Below, one piece after another: positions 32,083 to 44,576 of a stretch of DNA of 64,000 nt (its first letter is position 1; each line of letters starts with the position of its first letter). This DNA is from Gnetum montanum (Eukaryota; Streptophyta; Gnetopsida; Gnetales; Gnetaceae): NCBI GenBank assembly GCA_015680685.1, contig MNCI01038362.1, positions 372,642 to 436,641 of the forward strand. The letters run 5' to 3'. Position numbers and translations under genes: made by a program. The notes beneath the pieces were generated by a model. The model was not told the origin of the DNA. It saw only the letters and a list, made by a program, of their open reading frames with translations, and made no database searches.

Positions 32083-33246
32083 TGTACCGCTTGAAATCGT
32101 CGGCCTCCGGCTGGAAGGAAACAGAGGCCGTGGGGTCGCAGGACGAGCACAGAGGACCCTGCCTTCGCCTGAGGGCGAGATGGAAAGCACGAAGGCAAAG
32201 TACCTTAGGTGGTCCGCACGTGGATCAGACAAGGATTTCCCTGAACGTATACCAAAGTGCTATACGCTAGGTTATGCTTAAATGATGTAACAAGCGTAAA
32301 CAGAACGTAAACAATGCGAACGATGTAAACAGAGCATAAACGTAAACAGATGTGAACAGCGTAAACAGAGCACGTACAAGAAAATGTAACAATGGTATTA
32401 TAGAATGTAAGTACAATGCACCGGTCAAACGCAGTTGTGAGTGGAGCACAAGACAGACGAAAGCCCCGGTGGATGGAGGACGACAGCGAATGGATCACAC
32501 TGTAAGCGCAGCGTAGAGACTGTGTGCTCAGCATACAGGGTTGTCCAGCGTAAGAGGTTTTTGGCTCTGGTGTGCAGCGTAATTGCTCCTGGGTATGCTC
32601 TAGGATTTTGCCGACCGACCTGGATGAAGTGGAAAATGGGGGTTTTTATATCGGTTGTTACGCTAGACTCGGGTTGGGAGACACGTGGCGCATTGACCGG
32701 GTGCATAAAATTTACAAATGTACAAAATATTACATCTGTTGGGCGTATACGCTAAGCGTATACGCCGTATCAGGCCGACATATACACTAGATGTGCTGAG
32801 CGTGTGAACTTGGGTAGAGATGCTATGAACGCTGGGCGTATACGCTGGTGGATGTTGGGCGTATACGCTGAGCGTATACGCCGATGACTGCCCACTTTCT
32901 TCAATCCTTTCTCTTCGATGTTGTCTTCATGCTGTCATTGGAGATTTTATCGTCGAGCGTCTGCATCTGCAGTACTTGGGCGTGTACGCTGGAGAGTGCC
33001 GGGCATATACGCTGGGGAGTGCCGGGCATATACGCTGGGCGTATACGCTGGGCGTATACGCTGTAGGTGTGAACTTGGGCATACACGCTGGGCGTATATG
33101 CTGGGAAAATATACTTAGTGAAAACTAAGTGTTGCAATCCCCAAGGTTGCCGTATGTGACATCACATGTAGCCGAGGTCGTCCGTGGGTCCCAGGGACCT
33201 CCTTGGTGTTGGACAACTACTGACCTCCAAATTTTGTGGTGTTTCA
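32083..33246 (-). repeat. 5' LTR of the giant element
   Basis: Bounded by TGTACCGC and GTGTTTCA on the plus strand. A TATA box (TATAAAAA, minus strand) is at 32643-32650. Seven intact GCGTATACGC palindromes lie upstream of it in U3 (between 32740 and 33065). CGTAAAC words cover the R/U5 side (32290-32360). Confidence 0.93.
32740..33065. repeat. GCGTATACGC palindrome array in LTR U3
   Basis: Intact palindromes often occur as adjacent pairs separated by two or three bases, e.g. GGGCGTATACGCTAAGCGTA at about 32742. The other LTR keeps only about three intact copies, the rest changed mainly at CpG. Confidence 0.88.
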
Positions 33247-33251
33247 CCTAC
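33247..33251. other. Target-site duplication CCTAC (right copy)
   Basis: Identical to 16466-16470 on the other side of the element. Confidence 0.85.
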
Positions 33252-34330
33252 CACCCTCCTCATCCTTTAGCACATGCTCCTCCACTCTCAACCCAATTAC
33301 CACCTACTCCATCCATGTAGGGTGAGCTTCCACCTAGCCGTAACCACGTAATGCTACTAGGATTGTTAACTTACACTTAACTCCTTAGCTGAGTGGTTTG
33401 AAACTAGAATATTGTAAAACATGATTGTTTCAAATCAATAGCCCTACTAAACCCTCACCTACTTATGCAACTTGTCTCTCTATATCTCATTCATCCTCTA
33501 CTTCCATTCCTTTCGAGATCCCTTCAAACCAAATGCTTCCCAAGATTTGCACAGTTATGTAACCTACACTATATTTGATTGGATCAAGGCTATCCTAGAA
33601 GTCCTCTTATATATTTGCAAATTGTTGGGAATGAGCCATGCAAGGCTCTTCTTAACTCAAGTTCTAGAGTTCATATGATATCTGACAAAATGTACAATGC
33701 CTCAAACCTACCTTCTCTCAAGAAGAGCAACATCCATTTAGAATTGGCAGACTAGCCCATCACCGTTCCATTAGGACTGGTAGAAGATACTGTGACAACT
33801 ATTTATGGATGGTCTTATCCTGTCAATTTTCCAATAATTAAAGTTTAGAACTACAAGGGAGACTTCCCAATCATTATGGGAAGGGCTTGGTTAAGCATTG
33901 TTGATGCATGAATGGGCATCATAGATCTTTCTCTAGAAATTTTCAAGGAAAATGCATTTAGAAAGATCAAGAAGAAGCGAGTTTCATGCATTACATACAA
34001 TGATACAGGGTGCAACTGCATGCAAAAACTATAGTTCATGAAAATAGCATCCATTTCTACATTCAGATAGTGTGCAAATGAGGCAGATATTCAAAGGTTC
34101 CTGTACGTAGTAGCCACAAAACAGGAGGACACCTAGTGGCTGGCAGTTGTTCTTGGAAGTAGCACACTTTTCATGGAACCTGATAAGAGCCTAACATATG
34201 CCTATGTTAAAGGCATGGATGAACTATATCAAGTTCATCACCAACTCTCTAATGATGCAAATAAGATATTTATTAGGAAAAGATGGAACTTCATAAAAAT
34301 TTTAAACAAGAGCCCTTAGAGTTGAAACTC
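33252..34330 (+). pseudogene. gag end and aspartic protease of element E (Athila-type)
   Basis: After a proline-rich gag end (33252-33420), the protease region is collinear with F 49820-50600. It shows LLGMSHARLFL (about 33625), a block matching MADQSITIPLGLVED of F (about 33745) and FPIIMGRAWLS-like coding at about 33870. The usual D-S/T-G active site cannot be read because of a shift. The giant element inserted into this region, so the E 5' half should lie left of 16466 but is lost at an assembly join. Confidence 0.7.
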
Positions 34331-35440
34331 TACCTACCGACATTGAGCATGCATTTTTGAAAAATGGAAAACCCGTAATCATTAATGCCAACCTTTACTC
34401 CTAAACAAAAACAGATGTTGTTAAGGGTGGTCAACAAATGGCCAACAACCTTTGCTTGGTCATATCCTAAACTCATAGGGATTAATCCTAGGATATGCTA
34501 GCACTGTATCTACACAAATCCGGCCATAAAGCCAAAGAGGCAACTACAGCAGCAATTGAATCCCAAATTGAAATAGATCATTAAAGAGGAAATCGAATAA
34601 CTCCTCAAGGTGGGGTTTATCTATCTCATTGCAGATAGTGAGTGAATTAGCCCACTTGTGATTGTGCCAAAGAAAGGTTGCAAGTGAAGGATCTGCATTG
34701 ACTTCCATTTGTTGAATATGGTAACATTCAAAGTTAACTTTCCATTATCATTTTTGGATCACGTGTTGGACACTATATCTGGGCATTGCTATTATAACTT
34801 TCTAGATGGTTATACTGGCTACAACCAAATCTAGATTGTACTAATGGATTAGGCCAAAACAACATTTGCAAGTCCCTAAAGAACTTTTGCATATTAAAAG
34901 ATTCCTTTTGATCTATGCAATGCTCCTGCAACATTCCAACGTTTGGTCTTGAGCATCTCTCAACAACAAATTCCTTCTGAGATGAAAGTCTTCATGAATG
35001 ACTTCTCCACCTATGACACCACATTTGAGCAAGCCTTGGAGTTCTTTGAGCAAGTGCTTAAAAGGTGTGTGGAGACAATCTTTAACTCAATTAGAAGAAG
35101 AGCCATCTAATGGTCCAAGAGGGCATTGTACTAGGGCATCGAATTTCTTAGGCAAGGATTGAGATGGACCGTGAAAAGATAAGAATCATCCAAGGAATAA
35201 CTAGCCAACCAGAAATCATTAAAGATGTTCAATTATTCCTTGGACACACTGGCTACTACTAGCATTTATAGAGAATTTCTCTAATATTGCAATACCATTG
35301 GTTGAGCTTACAAAGAAAGATGTTCCATTCATCTAGACCAAGGAATGTGAAAATGCATTCCAAAACCTAAAGCAGAAGCTTATAGAGACTCTAATTTTAT
35401 GAGCACCTGACTAGTTCAAACTATTTTATATAATAACAGA
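34331..35440 (+). pseudogene. Reverse transcriptase of element E
   Basis: Readable blocks are RICIDFHLLN (34690), the LDGYTGYNQI-like segment (34800), PFDLCNAPATFQRLVLSIS (34905) and MKVFMNDFSTYD (34983). The third is the Athila-type version of the fingers-palm motif. The fourth is the catalytic YxDD region with the first D changed to N. The enzyme would copy element RNA to cDNA. TAG stops and small indels occur every few dozen codons, so the copy is old and inactive. Confidence 0.85.
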
Positions 35441-36960
35441 TGCATCAAATTATGCCTTAAAAGCCATGCTTATGGAGTTGGATGACAAGAAATGTCCATA
35501 TTACATCCACTATGTAAGTCGAAGCATTGTGGGTGCATAGCTAAACTACATCACAATAGAGAAAGAACTAACGACGATGGTGTATGCTTTAGAGAATTTT
35601 AGGCACTATGTGCTTGAATACAAAGTGTTTGTGCACACTGATCATAATATCATTCTCTTCCTTATGAATAAGCCAACAGTGAGCCCCCATATCATACAGT
35701 GGCTAGTGATCTTGGAATAGTTCGATCTTACAATGATAGATCGAAAGGAAACCGAGAATGTGTTTGTTGATCACTTGTCTTAGTTATGATGGGATAACAA
35801 AGAGGAGAGTCCACTCTTTGACCAATTTCCTAATAAACTCCTCTTTACTAATGCAATAAATGAATAAGTGTCTAATGAACCAAAATGGTATGATGGCATC
35901 GTCACTTATCTTCTCACTCAAGAGATGCCACAAGATCTAGACTATAGCAAGAAACAATTGTTTCTTCATCAAGCTAAACACTTCATAGAAATCAACAAAT
36001 ACCTTTATAAGACATGCACCGATGACCTAGTTCATTGGTGTTTACCTGATGCTGATCAACTACACGTTCTCCAGGATGCTCATTAGGGTTCTTGTGGGGA
36101 CCATTATGTTGGAAGACACATGGTCATTAACATCCTAATGGTAGGATATTATTGTCCAACCATCTTAGGGATGCCCACTAGTTTGTCTACTCTTGTGAAT
36201 GATAAGATGGTGGGATGACCACTCGAATGGAGGGACCTCAATAGTGGATTCAACCACTAGAACCCTTCAACATCTAGGACATCAACTTCATGGGTTCCAT
36301 CATGCCCATGTCAAATGAAAAGGCATACATAATCATCATCGTTGATTACTACATAAAATGGGTAAAAGAAGCAGCCATCATTGACTGTACATCATCGATT
36401 GTTGCACGGTTTATACAACAAAATGATGTAAATAGGTTTTGGGTGCCACGTGCACTAATTTTTAACAATGAAACCTATTTTATAGGCACTACATTTCATA
36501 AGCTTATGCAATGCTTAGGGGTTGAACATAAACTAACAACACCCTACAACCCCCAAGCCAATGGTCAAGCAGAAGCTACTAATAAGGAGATCACAAAGAT
36601 CCTGATAAGAACTATTAACAAATATAGAAGATATTAGAACACAAAACTAAATAATGCCCTCTAGGCATATTGTTGAACATGAAAACTTCCTATAGGCTAC
36701 TCTTCTTATGAGCTAGTATATGAAAAATTACCAACTCTGAATCAACTTCCTAGCATAAAAAAAAAGATTAATCAACTTGAATTTGCTATTTGAAAATTGA
36801 TTGGTAGCCCTATCTTTGAATCAAGTGCACAAAGCATTCAATAAACAATGCTTATTACCTTAGGATAAGAAAAGTTAAATTTCAACTTAGAGTCAAGGTC
36901 CTCTACTAGTACCCCATACATGTACCTTAATGAACTAAGTTCCAAACATTGTGGAAAGGG
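35440..36960 (+). pseudogene. RNase H and integrase of element E
   Basis: RNase H: LNYITIEKELTTMVYALENF and VFVHTDHNIILFLMNKP (35540-35680). An integrase zinc-finger region follows at 36050-36230. The catalytic core is open at 36290-36637: GSIMPMSNEKAYIIIIVDYY, ALIFNNETYF and NPQANGQAEATNKE. Two catalytic aspartates appear as N (INFMGS and FNNE), while the glutamate in NGQAEA remains. A GPRKVY-like C-terminal block lies near 36955. The core is a good match to Athila integrase but cannot be active. Confidence 0.85.
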
Positions 36961-38620
36961 CCTCGTAAAGTTTATGAAACCTTTCCTTCAAGGTTCATGT
37001 TGATCTATAAACGTGAGAGCCTTAACAAAAAGTAGCTAATCAACACACAACAAGTCAAACCTTCCCCTAAGCCCAAGCCAACTAGTGGAAGTAATGCCTC
37101 AAGGGATGGAAAACCTTGCTCAATCTTTCGAATCCCATCCTTTCAACTCAATCATGGGGGAGATGATCATCTATGCAAATCAATTAAAGTGGCTCCTTAG
37201 TTTTTCCTAGTTTTTTTATTTTACATTGTTACTTTTCAAATTTTTTTGATAATATCATTCATATGTTTTATTTTTTAAAAAATATTTTACAATTTCTTTT
37301 ATATTTTTTTTTTATTTTTATGTGAATTTTTCTTATTTTCTAATAAAATTACTTTATTGCCAACAAGACACAATGATGCTATAGTTTTTTGCTAATGGTG
37401 GTTTATACTTAACTTTTTTGATTACTAATGTCTAGTTTCTATTTTTGAACTTTGATGATTGATAACTAAGATAGGTTTCTTTTTCATGAAATAGGTAGTG
37501 AATTCATGTCATCCATCCATTCACCTACTCTATGGTTTTCCCAATTTTGGAAATACAAGGTTCCTTTTTCATTAAGAAAACTTTCACAGACTTGTGATCT
37601 TGGTAGCTTCCAAGCTTGGAAAAGATTCAAAGGTTTGAAAATGATGTGACTTCAAGGGGATTCAATACTCTTTGTACCTCTCTACTTACTTGAGTGCATG
37701 TGTGTTTTTATGGATTTCTTACCATTCCATGTCAACCAATAACAAGAAATTGAATAAGTCTTTGCATGGTGTGGTTTCCTTACAAAAATTCATGAAAAGC
37801 ATAAAATGTTCAAAAAAAAAACATGATGGAAATTCAAAGCACATCCCTTAGACAAAATAAATGGCGTATAAGCACTAGTTATGGAACTAGAAAGACATGT
37901 TACCCATGCCTAAAGATCCCCTTTAACCAAGGTCTTTTCTCACTTCTTACTTCTCTTATCTTCTTAAATAAGGAATAGTGGTTGTCCATAGGAGCATTCT
38001 TGTATCTCGAGGACCAGTCCAAGAGTGACAATGTGAAGCTACTGAAAATGGTTGGTTTTGGTTTGGACTAAGGTTGGACTTTATTAGGTTATTTAAGCAT
38101 GAAACTCATAAGGGAATTCATGTGACCATGATTGGGACATCCATTCCATTCTCTATCTCATCCATCAATGCTCTTCATAACTCACCTCATTGTTAGTTTT
38201 TATGTTTTTGTTTCATTTCTTAGTTTGATGTGTTGAAATTCGTAGGTAGATTCTTCAGGTTTTAGTCCTTAACTTTTAGTAACCATTAATCAACTATGGG
38301 GTCCATGGACTTCTTTGTTGAGGTTATGATAGGACAAAAAAAGGCATGTGCTGCTATAGGGAGGACCCACTTTTATATCTTATGATTTGGTTAGTTAAGT
38401 TCCTTACCCTTACATATTGCTATAATCAAATCTTGCATGCACTTCATCATGCATCCAACTATGTGCTCCTTAAGGTATTTTTCTTTATAAAATCTAATTC
38501 TCCAATCATTTCTCAATTTTCTAAACTTCAAACCCTCTTCTAATATTTTCATCATGTTCATGGCTTTTTGGGCTTTCATTTGACCCTCATTTCATGAGAA
38601 AAGTCCTTATTTTTTATTAC
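36961..38620. other. Spacer after E pol
   Basis: The start (37140-37560) aligns with F 50620-50990, including the phrase TCAATCATGGGGGAGATGAT at the pol end. It is AT-rich and non-coding. It gives the outer edge for the F deletion. Confidence 0.6.
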
Positions 38621-38624
38621 TTTT

Positions 38625-39180
38625 AACAAAGTTAATGATGGTCAATAGTTGCATCAACTAGGCCTTGTTGACGCAGCGCAAAAATTATATAAATACCACC
38701 CAACACTTTGAAATTTTTGTCATTTGCTTCAAAATAGGAGGGATTAATTTTTGAGAGTTTAGCGCCCATAACTTTTACACCGTTTGTCCAAATCACTCCG
38801 TTCTTTGATCCTATAGCTATTGGAGGTAAGCCCTTAGTCGTGGGAGCCACAAACCTTAAGGTTTCTAAAGTTTTAAAAAAATTTTCTAACTCCCCCAAAG
38901 GATTAATGAATAGAATAATATTAAGCCATTAATTTTTGAGAGTTTAGCCATTCCAACAAACTCTAGTAAATCTAAAATTCATTAGTAATATTAAAATAAG
39001 AATAAAATAATAATTGAAATAATCAAATTGGCCATGATCACAACTTAACTAGGTGTAACTTTTCCAAAGAGATAAGGTATCCCAATTATTTCAAGTTCCA
39101 TATTAAATACTAACCCTTGGTCATGTTGTGATCATAGATGGTACCATGACCAAAATGGTCATAGGAAGGACCATCCCAAC
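38625..39180. repeat. LTR-like fragment
   Basis: The words GCATCAACTAGGCCTTGTTG at 38651 resemble the U3 start of LTR E2 at 42225. The rest contains a phrase (AGTTATGGGCGCTAAACTC, minus strand about 38760) of a kind common in plant LTRs. A minus-strand open frame at 38632-38898 matches no family I know. No clear tips were found. Confidence 0.35.
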
Positions 39181-41980
39181 AATAGGACAAATGACCCAAA
39201 GCTAGAAGGAAATAACAAGAACAAGCACAGGAGCAAGTAGTAGAAACTCACACAACAGGACCTCTTTAGGAGGAGCCTAAAGTAGAATCTATCCAACAGA
39301 TTCCCAAAGAAGAGGTTGTAACTAAACAATCTTAAAGAGGAGAGGCATCAAGGCCTGTACCAAGACTTGAGGTCATATTGACACAAGCCTGCCTTGATAC
39401 AATCAGGCCTCATGATATCCAATGCTTAGTTCTCCAAGAATTGAACTTTGAACCAATCTTAGAACATGCTGCAAAACTCTCTCATGTAGCTGATCATCAC
39501 TTCTAGTGGGGAGTGGTACATGGAGGAGACATATCTCTTCTAGAATAACATAAAGGCAAGAGCCACTATTAGAATCAAAGACATTTAGGTTTCGTACTTT
39601 GTAGAAGCTATTGCACAGGCTCTTACTCTACTTGATTCTGGAACCAATTTAGCAAAGATCTCNTAGGCTCTTACTCTACTTGATTCTGGAACCAATTTAG
39701 CAAAGATCTCCATGCAAGTAGACCTAGAGGCAAAAAGGGAGTGGACCTAGTAGTGTTATGGGGTTAACCATAAGGAGTTTGGCACACTCACACTAGTGAA
39801 GCTCATATACTTCAAGATAGTGGCTTATCACCTCAATCTAGTAGTGAGGCCCAACAAGGTGACTACTTTATCCACATGTGCATGTGCCACTTTAAGCGGA
39901 AAATTTTCTATAAACCTTTCATAGCTAAGCTATCTAGAGATAGAAAAGTGCTTCAAGAAAAATGAAGATGGAAGGAAGACCTTGCACTTTGCATGCCTTA
40001 TCAAAAAAATCTGTAAAACTGTAGGGATAGTCCGCTATGCAAATGACACAATCAAGCATACTTCCATTGCCTTGTAGTTTAAAATGATGAAAGACAAGAC
40101 CCCTACCATGTCTAAAAAAGAGGAGTAGTAACTGTTACCTCCACCACCCACTCAAAAAACAATGCTAGAGGCCCATGCATCGATTAAGTGCCTCTGCAAA
40201 ATCTGAGAGTAGCTCTTGCATGAATGAGAGTAGCAAGTAAGAATAAGTGGATGGGGATCTATCTGTGTACTATTCTACAATGAGTCTCCTCAATGAAGTG
40301 GCTCAAAAAATCAATCAGATGAAGCGAGGTGGGTCAATATTCTCAACCCAAAGAACATAGCTCAAGAGGTAATGATGTCTCTCTAGCAACAATTGCAATT
40401 TCCAAAAATATTTTAGAATGTAGCTACCTTTTTGGTGTTCTTGGAAAAGGTCAAGGAGATAACTATTTTAGTGATGCAGCACCAAGGATAAGAGATAGTA
40501 GTAGAAGTGGTTGTTGATCATATCATCAAGGCACTGAACGTACCTGCGGCATCTATACCAGATGTTTCTACACTTAGAGATATGCAAACTTCTGCAAGAA
40601 CTATTAGTGGTTGAGTAAGTGTAGCCCAACACAAGGAGTTGCTATACCAACTAGTGGGAACTGGGTAAATTGATTCCAGATATCTTTGATTTTCTAGATA
40701 ACATCATTACAACCCAATCAGAGCTACTTGAGGCAAAGAGAAAATGCATCATTCTAGAAGGGCAACTCAACACAGCCCAAGCACAAAACCAACACTTGGT
40801 CACAAAGGTTGTTGAATTAAGAGCCCACATTGTTGATCCTACACTCCTCAACCCTGCATGGACAAGAGATGAAGCTTTTCAATAGCTTCAAGGCAAACTT
40901 AAATAGGTTGAGGTGGGGATGGTGATGATCATATTTGACTAGTTCATGGCTAAGGCCAAGACATATTCAGCTTAGAAGGACTTGGTCTAGACACATCTAG
41001 AGAATGAGATGCTGACCATAGAGAATCATCCCTTGTGGAATGTTGACATGCAAAAACAACAAATGTAAGAATTCATCCATCAATAGTAGGAGTAGCTAGC
41101 TAGGGTAAACATTGATCTTAGGAGATTTGCAGTAGAAAATAGAAATCTCTCTATGGAGGAATTTCATGCCTTATGCCAAAGATTTGCAATTGAGATTGCT
41201 GCCTAGAAGAATGAGGCTATCAAATTTAAGAAAGTCAAGAAGCACTATAGAGATTAGGTTGGCTTATAGAAAAGAGTTAATGAAAAACACATCTAGATGA
41301 CTAAGGCAAAATTTAATGAGGTCCTCTAGTAACTCCAGCAAGGCAAAGAGGTGTGGCAACCTATCATTGATGGGATAGATGCCTATAACAAAGTGGAGAT
41401 CCACATAAAGGAGTTTTAGATTGAAGACATGACGGAATACATTGGACTCGCCAATCTTCGATATGTAAACTTGGCAATGCTGACTACCAGATGGCCATGG
41501 TTAGAGTTAGAGAAGTAAGTGGCTAACTCATACTTACTATATGAGGGAGAGTTTAAGCACCACAAGAAAACCAAGCAAAATCTTGAGACTGCAAATGCTA
41601 AACTTGAAGTTCTCAGGGCAAGATTCACTGATAAAAGATCAACTGCTAAGAACTTGGCCAAAATAATGAATGATTAATAGAAACTGTAGAATGCAATCAA
41701 GGTGTTTGATATCAAATGCAAAAAATTTTCTACCTAGTTTGTTAATGCCAAGGAGTTGTTTCTAACAATGTCCTGTCCTTGGGATGTGCCCATTTTGGCC
41801 CACATTGGCAAAACTACGTGGACCATGCATGATCCTAGGAGTAAAGAGGAGAAGAAGAAAGCATTGTTGGATGCTTTCCATCTTCCATCGAAAGTTGTAG
41901 TTTTGTATGCTTGAAGCAAGAGAAGGTTCTTCAAAACCTTTGGAGCCTACACTACCTCAGACCATTTAATATTTTTCATT
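39181..41980 (+). pseudogene. 3' ORF of element E, globular plus coiled-coil parts
   Basis: This lies between integrase and the 3' LTR, on the sense strand. The first half (39560-39900) encodes a globular block with ALTLLDSGTNLAKISMQVDL. The second half (40680-41700) is a coiled coil: KCIILEGQLNTAQAQNQHLV, LANLRYVNLAMLT and KQNLETANAKLEVLRARF. The last two align with B (5236-5541). Stops include TAA at about 41516 where B has a glutamine codon. No transmembrane helix is evident. The role is unknown; the position is that of the env-like or additional ORF of Athila/Tat elements. A 46-bp direct repeat around the single N at 39663 is probably an assembly artefact. Confidence 0.6.
39663..39663. 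other. Single-N join with a 46-bp duplicated flank
   Basis: 39617-39662 and 39665-39710 are identical. This looks like two contigs that overlap but were concatenated with one N. Confidence 0.9.
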
Positions 41981-42201
41981 GTCTACGTGCCATCAAAGGA
42001 ATTGTGTTTGTTAAATTTTATCCTGGTATTCAATTTTGTAGTCTTGAACACTAAAAAAATTTTGTAATGATTGTATATCTGTACACTTGGGCACTTAGTG
42101 TTTTTTTATATTTGTCATATGTCTGTCATTAGTTAATGATTTCATACCTCCTCAACTTTGTAAAGAACTTGAGGATGAGTTTTCATTCAGTCATGAGGGT
42201 A

Positions 42202-42423
42202 TGATGAATCGTAAATTGGCTGCATCGACAGGGACCCATCGACTAGGCCCTGTTGATGCATGATTTAATGCATTGACTTGGCCCCATTGACATAGTATTT
42301 ATTTTTTCCTATAAATATATGCTCATCCACCAAATTTATGGAATATCTTGTCATAGTTGTAGCAGAGCTCTTGTAGTTTTTTCATAGTTGTGGTTTGCAA
42401 AGATCCTTCCACATTATGGTAAG
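42202..42423 (+). repeat. Partial LTR E2
   Basis: Starts TGATGAATCG directly after a purine tract (TCATGAGGGTA) following the 3' ORF, as in B and F. It contains TATAAATATA at about 42311. It breaks off at 42423, where 3' ORF sequence resumes, so the LTR is truncated. Confidence 0.65.
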
Positions 42424-44340
42424 GAAATGATGAAAGACAAAGCACTTACCAAACTTTAACAAGAGGAACAACCACAACCACCACCACTTATAGCACCAAA
42501 GATGATATTAGAAATGCTAGTAGCTACAAAATGCTTCAAGAAATTTAGAGAAAATCATTTGAAAAAACAACAAGCCTTTAAAGGTGGTGAAGAATCTTCA
42601 GTTTATAGATCAATCATGATCCATCAAAACAAGGTCACAAGAACCATTAATTGGTTAGATGAAAAAATGACTTTGTTGTTCTCTTCATAGGGAAATGAGG
42701 CACACATTCACTCTAATCCTAGTACTAGAAAATTCACTATGTTCATACTAGGATAAGCATTTCCTGAAATTTCTAGAAATGCAACAATCTTCTCTATGAT
42801 ATTGGAAGAAGGTGAGGGAGTTACGGTCCTAATTATGCCACACAAGGACTAAGAGGCAATAGCAAAGGTGGTGGTGGATCAAATTAAAGAAGCTCTGAGT
42901 GCTCCTACAACAATTATCCCTGATGTTGCTACCATGGTAGATTTATAAGCATCAGTTGGAATAGGAAGAAAAGGGATGAGTGTAGCTAAACATGAAGAAG
43001 TATTAGAGTGCCTAGTGGAAATCATACAACCAATTTCTAAAATATTTGATCTCCCAATAGATATTTTAGTTAGCCACTCACAGTTTCTAAAGATAATGGG
43101 TAAGCTATTAATTGTGAATGCACAACTCAAGGAGACCACCATTAGCAATCAATGATTGGCCATCAAGGTTGCAAAATTCAAAGCCTACTTATCAGACCCT
43201 ACCATCCTCAAGCTAAAGCTTACTAGAGATAAAACTTTCCAATAACTTTAGCACAAATCACAAGAGCCCCAGAATGCAAATGATATGGCAATCTTTGATG
43301 CATCATTATTGAAGGTAATGATGAATTCCTTTATCCATGACCTTCAATAATTCACGAGGAAAATTAAGTGCTAACCCAAGATAATCATTATCTATCAAAT
43401 GCTAAAGAACAAAAGGACCATATGGTTGAATACATCCACCAGCAGTAGGAATAGCTTTCCAAATGAAACCTTGACTTAAGAAGACTGGCTATGGATAATA
43501 GAAATCTCTCGATGAAAAAGGTTCATGCCCTTTGCTAAAAGACAACAATTGAGGTCATTACTTGAAAAAATGAGGTCCTAAAGTATAAAAAAGTCAAAAG
43601 TCATTATACAAACTATGTCAAGATGCTTAAAGAAATTAATGAGAAAAAAATCAAGTTAGCAAAGGTAAAGGTGAATGAGGCCCTCCAACAACTCTAACAA
43701 AGAGGTGATGTATGGCAACTGATCTTTGATGGCCTCAACACATATAACTAAGTAGAACTCTGCCTAAAAGAGTTGCATATTGAAGAGATGACATAATACA
43801 TGGAACTTTACAACCTTTGATATGTAAACATGATAATGTTGATAGTAGGAAGGCCCAAATCAGAATTAGAAAAGTAGGTGACCAACTCTTACCTCCTCTA
43901 TGAGGTAGAGTTCAAGCTCCACAAGGATATCAAACAAAAGTTAGAAATGGTCAACACAAATATTGAAGTTCTCAGAAGAAAATTCACTTAACAAAGATCA
44001 GTAGTTGAGAAATTGGCCAAAAGAATAAGTTACTACCAAGAGTTTCTAAACCTTTTCCGTATGTTTAAATTCAAATTTAACAATTTGCAACCTGGTTTAT
44101 CAAGATGAAGAAGATGTTTTCCACACTACCTTATCCCATGGGATATACAGTACTAGTACATCTAGATGAAGCAACTTGGATCATTCATGATCCATAGGGT
44201 AAGTAAGAAAACATGAAGGAACTTCTAGATGCTTTCCAACTTTTGATAGTAGTAGCAAGGTAGCCTAGGCTCCAGCATAGCAAGGACCTAGTGAAGAACC
44301 CTCTACATTATAGGAGCCTTCACCTCCAAGCATGGTGTGA
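42424..44340 (+). pseudogene. Second copy of the E-type 3' coiled-coil ORF
   Basis: It begins with ATGATGAAAGACAAAGCACT, matching 40085, so the N-terminal globular half is absent. Coiled-coil blocks correspond to those at 40680-41700: KVEKLAKRI-like, ELYNL-YVNMIMLIVGRPKSE and KLEMVNTNIEVLRRKF. A TAG at about 43875 stands where B has CAG (glutamine) and E has TAA. Frames are broken more often than in B. It is followed by its own LTR at 44577. Confidence 0.6.
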
Positions 44341-44576
44341 AGAATTCATCTCATCTTGATCCATCCAACATGCACGTATCATTTTTGTCAAAGTGTCCAA
44401 ATTCTTTGTACATTGCATCAATTTTATATCCATGTAAATTATAAATCAAAATGACACCCAACTATTGTTAAGTATATTGAAGTTAGTTTGTTAGTTCCAT
44501 ACTTTCCCAAATTTTGTAACAAACTCAATCCCATTTTTTTCACTCAAGGATGAGTTTTTGGTCAATCATGGGGGTA

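Larger units (their letters stand above)
16471..33246 (-). mobile_element. Giant Tat/Ogre-like Ty3/gypsy element carrying an antisense gene
   Basis: Structure read on the minus strand: 5' LTR (33246-32083), tRNA-Asn primer site, long repetitive leader, gag and protease (31454-27317), a 5.7-kb middle block with an opposite-strand eight-exon gene, pol (21628-19086: pre-RT, partial RT, RNase H, integrase), 1.4 kb of repeat-rich 3' spacer, a polypurine tract (CAAAGAGGGGCCAA) and 3' LTR (17643-16471). Five-base target duplications flank it. The length of 16.8 kb, the separation of protease from RT and the RNase H type (FDGSS...TNNIAEYE) suit the Tat/Ogre group. It is immobile now: the RT active site is deleted and gag is frameshifted. 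It inserted into the gag-protease spacer of the E element. Confidence 0.92.

Noticed and set aside
38632-38898. Minus-strand frame of 88 codons
   Set aside because: It overlaps LTR-like sequence and resembles no protein family known to me.
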